Made by a program: the position numbers and the translations under genes
The notes under the pieces: model-generated
Databases searched by the model: none
Seen by the model: the letters and a program-made list of their open reading frames with translations, nothing else
Told to the model about the DNA's origin: nothing
Part shown: positions 58,023 to 64,000 of the stretch, in pieces
How positions within the stretch are numbered: the first letter of the stretch is position 1
How the letters are laid out: each line of letters starts with the position of its first letter
Assembly: GCF_016495725.1 (NCBI RefSeq)
Contig: NZ_CP054705.1
Coordinates: forward strand, 496,001 to 560,000
Direction of reading: 5' to 3'
From: Salicibibacter cibarius
GTDB lineage: Bacteria > Bacillota > Bacilli > Bacillales > Marinococcaceae
Length of the DNA stretch: 64,000 nucleotides

Positions 58023-59306
58023 ATGGAAATGATCCTGATTATTTTGATCGGCGCTTTTGGAGCGATATTGGCCAATCGAAATATCGCGGTTTTTAACGAT
58101 GGATTAAGACCGATTGTTTCCGAGCATATTGAAGGGAACATGAGCCGCAGGGATTTGGGACTAACCGCGTTTGCCATGAGTTTTGGCCTTGTGGTTGGCT
58201 TTGGCGTTCCTTTTACATTGGCGGCCAGCATCATTTTGGTGCATGCCATTTTCCTCGGAACCGATATTGTTGGTTTAATTACTCCTAAAAATCGTTGGGG
58301 TACCCCGGTTGCTGCCATCGTCGGCGGTGCCTACGGCGCAGGGATATGGGTCGGGCTTGAATGGTTTGTGCAAATGTTTGAGTACTTGCCGGTCAATTTT
58401 CTTGAACCTTTAGAGCAAGTCGGTGACCCGGTCGTTGTCGCGTTTATGGTCTTCCCGGCGCTTGCCATTGCCTTTCAGTTCACTATTAAAAAAGGGATTC
58501 TCGCTTTTGCAGCCGCGGCGATTGTTCGACAGATTGCTGTGTGGCTGAATGAAAATGAAATTATTGCTTTCGGCGACTTAGTAGTTGAGTTGAATCAAGA
58601 AGGGATGGCGCTCATTACCGGAATGATCTTCTTGCTCGTCTTTGCCATGCGCGAGAAGCCGGAAGAAGGCGGATCGAGTATCGATCTGGCCAGTGTGTTC
58701 AGTGAAAAAGTAAAAAGAATTCGCAGTAACGTTGTTTATTTTATGATTATCGGCGGTTTAATTGCCGCTGCCACCAATATGTGGATGATGGCCGGTGATC
58801 CTATTTCATTGAATATCTTGGCGGAAGGCAATGACACAGATGCTGGAATCGCGGCTGTGGCACGAGCTTTAGGCTTTATCCCGCTCGTTGCCAGTACAGC
58901 GATTGCCACCGGGGTTTATAGTCCGGTCGGTTTCACCCTCGTCTTTGTCGTCGGGTTGTTCATGCCCAACGTCTGGTTAGCAGGCATTATTGGAGCCCTT
59001 GTCATTATGGGAGAAGTCTTTCTCTTGAATGGCATCGCCCGTTTTATGGATAAATACCCGGGCATTCGTAATTCCGGGGAGAATATTCGCAGTGCGATGA
59101 CGAAAATTTTGGAAGTGGCCCTCTTAATCGGCGGGGCCAATGCTGCCAATGCCATCATTCCCGGCTTCGGTTTCTTCTTTATTGCCGGCGTTTATTTGCT
59201 CAATGAAGCAGCGGGAAGACCGATTGTCGGTATGGCCATCGGTCCGATTGGCGCGATTGCCATCGGAATTATTGCCAACATCTTGGCAGTCGTAGGGCTG
59301 CTTTAA
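58023..59306 (+). CDS. yhfT: YhfT, multi-pass membrane protein
   Basis: The 427-residue protein has about ten to twelve hydrophobic segments. F-N-D-G-L-R-P and the glycine-rich G-V-P-F-T-L-A-A-S-I-I-L-V-H and G-G-A-N-A-A-N-A-I-I-P-G-F-G-F segments fit the YhfT family. It is the only membrane protein of the cluster and is presumably the substrate transporter, perhaps working with YhfU. The substrate is unknown. Confidence 0.82.
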   Translation: MEMILIILIGAFGAILANRNIAVFNDGLRPIVSEHIEGNMSRRDLGLTAFAMSFGLVVGFGVPFTLAASIILVHAIFLGTDIVGLITPKNRWGTPVAAIVGGAYGAGIWVGLEWFVQMFEYLPVNFLEPLEQVGDPVVVAFMVFPALAIAFQFTIKKGILAFAAAAIVRQIAVWLNENEIIAFGDLVVELNQEGMALITGMIFLLVFAMREKPEEGGSSIDLASVFSEKVKRIRSNVVYFMIIGGLIAAATNMWMMAGDPISLNILAEGNDTDAGIAAVARALGFIPLVASTAIATGVYSPVGFTLVFVVGLFMPNVWLAGIIGALVIMGEVFLLNGIARFMDKYPGIRNSGENIRSAMTKILEVALLIGGANAANAIIPGFGFFFIAGVYLLNEAAGRPIVGMAIGPIGAIAIGIIANILAVVGLL

Positions 59307-59324
59307 TCTCGGGAGGTTTCATCT

Positions 59325-60245
59325 ATGATTCAGACAGTGACAGGGAAAATCCAACCATCTCAGCTAGGCATCTGTGCCGCCCATGAACATTTAACGATTG
59401 ATTTATCGAGAATAAAAAAAGACCCGGATACGATTTTAGATGACGAAGAAGGGATGCGCTCGGAACTCGAAGCTTTTTCCAGGGCAGGCGGCCAAGCAAT
59501 GATAGAAGTGACCAATGACGGCATGGGTCGAAATGCCCCTTTGCTGGCTCAATTAAGCCACGAGACCGGCGTGTGGATTATCGCCAGCACCGGGTTTTAT
59601 AAAGATCCGTATTTGCCAGCGTTTGCGCAAAACTGGACAGCTGAGCAATTTGCGGAGCACATTGTCCGGGAAGCGCAACAAGGAATTGGTGACACAGGCA
59701 TTTACCCCGGTGTCATCGGAGAAGTCGGTAGCAGTCATGAAGAGATGAAACCAATTGAAAAAGAACTGCTGAAAGGAGCGGGTCTTGCCGGTATTAAAAC
59801 CGGCTTGCCTGTGACGACCCATACGACGATTGGCACGCTCGGCGTTGAGCAAGTGAACCTTTTTTCGGATGTAGGACTTCCGATGGACCAACTGATTATT
59901 GGGCATCAAGACCTTAACTCAAATCGCGAAGAAGTGCTGGAAGTAGCCAAATCGGGTGCCTTTGTAGCCTTTGATACGATCGGGAAAACGAACTATCGCT
60001 CCGATGAAAACCGATTGGAAACGCTGCTTGACCTGTGGGAAAATGGTTACGGCTCGCAAATTCTGTTATCGGCAGACTTAACACGTAAATCCCATTGGAA
60101 AAAACATGGTGGCCCCGGCTATGAGCTCGTGCTGACATCTTTTGTGCCGAGACTTAAAGAGGCAGGTCTAAATGAAGCGGACGTTCATCGCCTTTTAGTT
60201 GATAACCCTGCTGTAGCTTTTTCCATCAAGGAGGGATGGACATGA
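59325..60245 (+). CDS. php: Php, phosphotriesterase-homology protein
   Basis: The 306-residue TIM-barrel metal hydrolase shows every metal ligand: H-E-H-L (near 20-22), bridging Glu in G-V-I-G-E-V-G, His in T-T-H-T-T, His in I-I-G-H-Q-D-L and Asp in L-S-A-D-L-T. This is the set of E. coli Php, a zinc enzyme whose structure is known but whose substrate is not. It should hydrolyse a phosphate ester, lactone or amide made in this pathway. Its stop overlaps the yhfS ATG. Confidence 0.88.
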   Translation: MIQTVTGKIQPSQLGICAAHEHLTIDLSRIKKDPDTILDDEEGMRSELEAFSRAGGQAMIEVTNDGMGRNAPLLAQLSHETGVWIIASTGFYKDPYLPAFAQNWTAEQFAEHIVREAQQGIGDTGIYPGVIGEVGSSHEEMKPIEKELLKGAGLAGIKTGLPVTTHTTIGTLGVEQVNLFSDVGLPMDQLIIGHQDLNSNREEVLEVAKSGAFVAFDTIGKTNYRSDENRLETLLDLWENGYGSQILLSADLTRKSHWKKHGGPGYELVLTSFVPRLKEAGLNEADVHRLLVDNPAVAFSIKEGWT

Positions 60246-61336
60246 CATCGGAATCAGTATTGCCAACGCTTTCGGTTGAGGAGGCAAAACGTATGCAATT
60301 TCGGATCGTGCAATCCATTAGCCGTTATTTTTCCGGGCATGATATTTTTCAAGCCGGAGATATGGGTGTACATCCGGAATGGAAACGCCCCCGTACAACC
60401 GCGCAAGTGGAAAAAGTAATGGCCGATCTATTCGGAACTGAAGACGCCGCGCTTGTGAGGGGTTCAGGGACAGGAGCGATCCGTGGATTGTTAAGCGCTT
60501 TGGCAAAGCCGGGGGATACGATTTATATCCACAATGCCCCTGTGTACACGACAACGGCGGAAACGTTGCGGATGCTTGGTTTGAATACTGTCGTGATGGA
60601 TTATAACGATCTTGATGCCGTACGGGAAGCGGTTCGAAACAGAAAAGCGAAAGTTTTTTACATTCAACATGCCCGCCAACAGCCGGAAGACACGTATGAT
60701 ATGCAACGTTTAATCGAAACGGTGAAAAAGGAGCAACCTGATTTACCGGTTGTCACCGATGATAATTATTGTGTGTTGAAGGTCCCCGCGATCGGTGTGG
60801 AATTGGGTGCGGACTACTCTACGTTTTCCGGCTTTAAAGTGTTGGGGCCGCAGGGAGTTGGTGTGATTGTAGGTAAGTCGGAGGCGATCAACGTCGTTCG
60901 CGAGCGTAATTATTCGGGCGGAGGTCAGGTGCAAGGGCCTGAGGCTACTGATTTAATGCGTATGATGACGCTTGCCCCTGTATCATTAGCAGTCCAGAAT
61001 GAGCAAGTAGACATTCTGTGTGATCGTTTAAATCGAGGAGAAGTACCAGGGGTTCATAAAGCTTATGTCACCAATTCCCAGTCGAAAAATGTAATCGTCG
61101 AATTGGAGGAACCGATCGCTCCCCGGGTCATCGAAAAAAGCGCCGATCACGGTGCTGCGGTGTATCCGGTAGGCGCTGAGTCGCGTTATGAAATTTTGCC
61201 GATGATTTATCGCGTTTCCGGAAGTTTTTCAAAAGCGCACCCTGAACTTAAGGAATATGCCTTGCGCATAAATCCCATGAAGTCTGACGCTGACCATATT
61301 CTTCGCATTCTTGGCGATGTTTTAAGTGAATTTTAG
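60242..61336 (+). CDS. yhfS: YhfS, fold-type I PLP enzyme
   Basis: The 364-residue protein has the PLP features of the cystathionine/aminotransferase fold: G-S-G-T-G-A-I-R-G-L-L (phosphate loop, near 80), D-D-N-Y-C (PLP Asp, near 180) and the Schiff-base Lys in F-S-G-F-K-V-L-G-P-Q-G-V (near 200). Members of YhfS are putative aminotransferases or lyases with unknown substrate. AAGGAGGG lies 7 bp before ATG 60242 (ATGA overlap with php). Confidence 0.85.
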   Translation: MTSESVLPTLSVEEAKRMQFRIVQSISRYFSGHDIFQAGDMGVHPEWKRPRTTAQVEKVMADLFGTEDAALVRGSGTGAIRGLLSALAKPGDTIYIHNAPVYTTTAETLRMLGLNTVVMDYNDLDAVREAVRNRKAKVFYIQHARQQPEDTYDMQRLIETVKKEQPDLPVVTDDNYCVLKVPAIGVELGADYSTFSGFKVLGPQGVGVIVGKSEAINVVRERNYSGGGQVQGPEATDLMRMMTLAPVSLAVQNEQVDILCDRLNRGEVPGVHKAYVTNSQSKNVIVELEEPIAPRVIEKSADHGAAVYPVGAESRYEILPMIYRVSGSFSKAHPELKEYALRINPMKSDADHILRILGDVLSEF

Positions 61337-61348
61337 GAGGACGTTATC

Positions 61349-62509
61349 ATGTTTTTGGAGGTTACGAAAAGAAGAAATCCTGCTCTCATCAAAGCAGGTG
61401 CATTTTTACATCGGGAAGGTATCGTTCCTCCGAATACGTACGTCATTGATATGGATGAGGTGGGGGAAAATGTGCGTGCATTATCAACCCGTGCGCAAGA
61501 ATACAATCTCGAGCTTTTTTTCATGACAAAACAATTGGGGCGCCTTCCTTACTTGGCTCGTTGGATTGTAGAGAATGGGATCGATAAAGCGGTAGCCGTG
61601 GAGTGGGCTGAAGCTAAAATTCTGCACGAAGCCGGGGTGAAAATCGGACATATTGGGCACCTCGTGCAACCAGGGAAGTATCAATGGAGAGAAACGTTGC
61701 AGATGTGTCCGTCATTGGTAACAGCATTTTCCCTGGAAAGGGCGAGACAGATTTCAGCGGTGGCAGAGCAGCTAGGGATGATCCAGCCGATATTGTTACG
61801 GGTGGTCGATGTAGGAGATGATCTTTATCCCGGGCAAGAAGGCGGATTTTACCTGGAGGAATTGGAGGCGATGCTCCCCCAGCTCACGTCCTTGCCGGGT
61901 ATCCGTGTGGATGGTGTCACGACTTTTCCGTCCATGCAGATGAATGAGGCGGAGACAGGTATGGAGTTCACGCCAAACGTGCGAACATTATGGTTAGCGA
62001 AAAAAAAGATGGAAGCCCATGGGATCGAGGTTCGACATGTCAACGCACCAAGCGCGACCAGTTGCCACACGATACCGATGTTGAAAGAAGCCGGAGTGAC
62101 ACAAGGAGAACCCGGGCATGCCATAACCGGCACGACCCCCCTGCACGCCGTTCAAGATCTAAAAGAAAGGCCGGCGATGATTTATGTGACAGAGATTTCC
62201 CATGAGGATCCCGAGTATCACTATGTCATCGGCGGTGGATTTTATGCACGGGGGAATCCGAGTGGCGCTTATGTTGGCAATGACCCGCAAACGATCACAG
62301 AGCAACAGCTGACAGCGAAAACTTTATCCCCCGGCTATATCGATTATTATGGCACTTTGCATAAAGATAAGGACGTGGATATCAACGTAGGCGACACTGC
62401 GATATATGCGTTTCGGACGCAAATCTTCGTGACACGCGCCCATGTTGCTTTAGTTCGCGGCATTCAGGACGGAAGACCGGAACTCGTTCATTTTCAAAGG
62501 AGGGGATAG
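61349..62509 (+). CDS. yhfX: YhfX, fold-type III PLP enzyme (alanine racemase-like)
   Basis: The 386-residue protein has an alanine racemase-like barrel with the PLP lysine in L-F-F-M-T-K-Q-L-G-R (near 56), a G-E-P-G-H-A-I-T-G-T-T phosphate site (near 250) and a C-terminal beta domain (V-N-V-G-D-T-A-I-Y-A-F). It is a putative racemase, epimerase or decarboxylase of unknown substrate. Two different PLP folds next to each other point to amino acid or amino-sugar chemistry. GGAGGACG precedes the ATG. Confidence 0.85.
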   Translation: MFLEVTKRRNPALIKAGAFLHREGIVPPNTYVIDMDEVGENVRALSTRAQEYNLELFFMTKQLGRLPYLARWIVENGIDKAVAVEWAEAKILHEAGVKIGHIGHLVQPGKYQWRETLQMCPSLVTAFSLERARQISAVAEQLGMIQPILLRVVDVGDDLYPGQEGGFYLEELEAMLPQLTSLPGIRVDGVTTFPSMQMNEAETGMEFTPNVRTLWLAKKKMEAHGIEVRHVNAPSATSCHTIPMLKEAGVTQGEPGHAITGTTPLHAVQDLKERPAMIYVTEISHEDPEYHYVIGGGFYARGNPSGAYVGNDPQTITEQQLTAKTLSPGYIDYYGTLHKDKDVDINVGDTAIYAFRTQIFVTRAHVALVRGIQDGRPELVHFQRRG

Positions 62510-62511
62510 CG

Positions 62512-63702
62512 ATGGGAAAAATGATATTGCTCGTTCTTGACGGCTTCGGCATTGGCGCAATGGATGACTGCTGGGAATACGAACCTGCCGATTGCAGGGC
62601 CAACACCTACCGGCATATCCGGGAACATTTGCCGGATTTTCATCTCCCGACGTTAGAAAAAATAGGACTTTCAAAAGCTGCGAGCGGAACCGGGAGTGCC
62701 ACTGCGGCATTTGGTCGTTCTGCACTCGCTCATTACGGTGCAGACACGTATATGGGACATCAGGAAATTGCCGGAACGATACCGAAACGTCCCCAGAAAA
62801 GATTGATGAAAGATATTCATGGCACTCTCGCGAAAGCCTTACGTTCAAAAGGGTACAAAGTAGATTATCCGTGGGAAGATCGGCCGCTGCTCCTTGTGGA
62901 AGAAGCGGTGGTTGTCGGCGATAACCTGGAATCTGCTTTTGGCAATATCATTAATCTGACCGCCGATTTTAAACGCATGCCTTTTGAGAAAGTAAAAGAA
63001 GTGGCTCGTGTCGTCCGGGAAAATGTTGATACAAGCCGCGTGATTGCTTTCGGAGGACCGTATACTTCCATCGAACATATTTTATCCGTCACAAAAGAAA
63101 ACAATCCCGACCAATGGGGTGTTGACACCCCGCAGGCGAATGTATACGGCAAAGACTATGAGGTCTTTCATATGGGGCATGGCGTTCAAATGGAGCGGCA
63201 GTTCCCGATGATTGCCGCACAGCACCATTTACCCGTGTATAGAATCGGAAAGACCGCCGATGTCCTGCACGGTGAGGGCGAGGCATACCCGATCGTTAAA
63301 ACAACCGAAGTATTGCAGAAACTGGAGGAATCCTATATTCGGGAAACAGAAGATGCCGCTTTCCTTGTGAACGTTCAGGAAACCGATTTGGCCGGCCATT
63401 CTGAAGATGTAGATTGGTACGCGCGGTTATTGCAGGAAGTGGACACGTGGCTGGGGGAATTCACTCCGAAGCTGAAAGAAGATGATGTTATGATCGTTAC
63501 CGCCGATCACGGCAACGATCCGACCATCGGCCATTCCAAACACACGAGGGAGTACACGCCAATGCTCGTGACCGGACCTAAGGTTGAAGCAAATGATATC
63601 GGGACACGGCGGACAATGGCTGATATTGGGGCAACGTTTTGCGCATATTTTGGACTGCCCGCGCCTGAATCGGGGGAGAGTTTTTTGCGGGAGTTATATT
63701 AA
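62512..63702 (+). CDS. yhfW: YhfW, phosphopentomutase-like metalloenzyme
   Basis: The 396-residue alkaline phosphatase-superfamily enzyme has metal sites V-L-D-G-F-G-I-G (near 8-15), D-L-A-G-H-S-E-D-V-D-W-Y and V-T-A-D-H-G-N-D-P-T-I-G-H-S-K-H-T-R-E-Y, like DeoB. The catalytic Thr region is A-D-T-Y-M-G-H-Q-E. It should move or remove a phosphate on a sugar or related compound. It starts 2 bp after yhfX and ends the operon. Confidence 0.85.
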   Translation: MGKMILLVLDGFGIGAMDDCWEYEPADCRANTYRHIREHLPDFHLPTLEKIGLSKAASGTGSATAAFGRSALAHYGADTYMGHQEIAGTIPKRPQKRLMKDIHGTLAKALRSKGYKVDYPWEDRPLLLVEEAVVVGDNLESAFGNIINLTADFKRMPFEKVKEVARVVRENVDTSRVIAFGGPYTSIEHILSVTKENNPDQWGVDTPQANVYGKDYEVFHMGHGVQMERQFPMIAAQHHLPVYRIGKTADVLHGEGEAYPIVKTTEVLQKLEESYIRETEDAAFLVNVQETDLAGHSEDVDWYARLLQEVDTWLGEFTPKLKEDDVMIVTADHGNDPTIGHSKHTREYTPMLVTGPKVEANDIGTRRTMADIGATFCAYFGLPAPESGESFLRELY

Positions 63703-63890
63703 GCTGTGGAAAATCAGATATAATATTCCCTATGGACAACCGTTTCATGTTTTTCAGCAGCCCTTAATTCGATGAAACATGGTATAAACCAAAAGAAGTA
63801 ACTACCTCAGGGCGGTTACTTCAACTAAAAAAAGGTGAAAAACCCCTTGGTGGGGCAATGTTCTGTTGGGAGATCGTTACAAAGCGTACA
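63703..63890. terminator. Convergent terminator region after yhfW
   Basis: GAAGTAAC and GTTACTTC (63795-63822) form a hairpin followed by AACTAAAAAAAGG on the plus side. CCCC-TTGGT-GGGG (63843-63855) on the minus strand runs into TTTTTC and ends the next gene. No coding frame of note is present. Confidence 0.5.
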
Positions 63891-64000
63891 TCATTTTATC
63901 CGCTTCCCGCTGTTTGGGTTAAAAAAATGTGCTTTGCCCATCTCAAAGCTAAGTTCGATTTGGTCGCCCTGGGCGAAATGACGACGCGGATTTACGGTGG
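63891..64000 (-). CDS. Sugar ABC transporter ATPase, C-terminal end (partial)
   Basis: The last 36 codons read N-P-R-R-H-F-A-Q-G-D-Q-I-E-L-S-F-E and M-G-K-A-H-F-F-N-P-N-S-G. This is the TOBE-domain tail of UgpC/MsmX-type ATPases that energise carbohydrate importers. The rest lies beyond the window. Confidence 0.7.
   Translation of the reverse strand, partial: TVNPRRHFAQGDQIELSFEMGKAHFFNPNSGKRIK

Overview
The window looks like chromosomal DNA of a moderately GC-rich, salt-adapted member of the Bacillaceae (a Salicibibacter- or Geomicrobium-like halophile is my best guess, by inference only). The signs are Bacillus-type ribosome binding sites (AGGAGG, many TTG/GTG starts), YkuS, YhfI, YkvI and YwrA/B relatives, a class D sortase with an LPxTA substrate, very acidic secreted proteins, a likely ectoine hydrolase, and CcpA-type cre sites. 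No rRNA, tRNA or CRISPR array was seen.

Layout. 1-9.3 kb is a cell-envelope region. It has a DUF6230/DUF6114-like pair next to a long acidic secreted coiled-coil protein, then two DUF6801-like secreted proteins (one anchored by LPDTA) and their class D sortase. Between them, 3.1-5.7 kb is a graveyard of toxin-antitoxin genes: doc with a nonsense codon, AbrB-like plus PIN relics, and an MntA-like nucleotidyltransferase with a possible HEPN relic. 9.3-11.8 kb holds a lipase gene split by an IS200-like element and a RelE/ParE-type module. 11.8-18 kb carries alcohol and aldehyde dehydrogenases, one with a cre site and a DUF779 partner. 18-27 kb has an MBL hydrolase, DinB, a NERD protein, a gamma-glutamyltransferase/CHR operon, a CNNM/CorC protein and an LCP protein. 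27.2-30.1 kb is an IS630-type element split by an IS1380-type element with a perfect 5-bp target duplication. 30-46.4 kb is mixed housekeeping and transport: YkuS, MBL, an MscS-like protein, carbonic anhydrase, ferredoxin, broken hicA with intact hicB, a BASS transporter, an M20 hydrolase, MazF, a kinase-like protein, amidase, Uma2, a DoeA-like hydrolase and a sulfonate/nitrate-type ABC transporter. 46.5-46.9 kb holds a frameshifted type I toxin locus. 47-49 kb is aconitase. 49.1-55.9 kb is a beta-alanine-type catabolic locus (PucR regulator, semialdehyde dehydrogenase, class III aminotransferase, YkvI transporter) with wrecked alanine dehydrogenase and phosphonoacetaldehyde hydrolase genes.

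56.2-63.7 kb is a complete, tightly packed Gram-positive version of the functionally unassigned E. coli yhf cluster: yhfZ-yhfY-yhfU-yhfT-php-yhfS-yhfX-yhfW. It has a regulator, a PRD protein, a membrane protein, a zinc hydrolase, two PLP enzymes and a phosphopentomutase-like metalloenzyme. It is the best candidate for an undescribed pathway here.

The most unusual non-coding signal is a set of short arrays with an exact 21-bp period, placed just after the stop codons of plus-strand genes. Four arrays share the core TGACAGA (starts at 14502, 19626, 20788 and 46446; 15 units) and one has the core TATCAGCC (33111; 3 units). Two further arrays have about 52-bp units that can fold (25648 and 27041). 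Several gene starts below differ from the longest open frame because a Shine-Dalgarno sequence favours an internal start.
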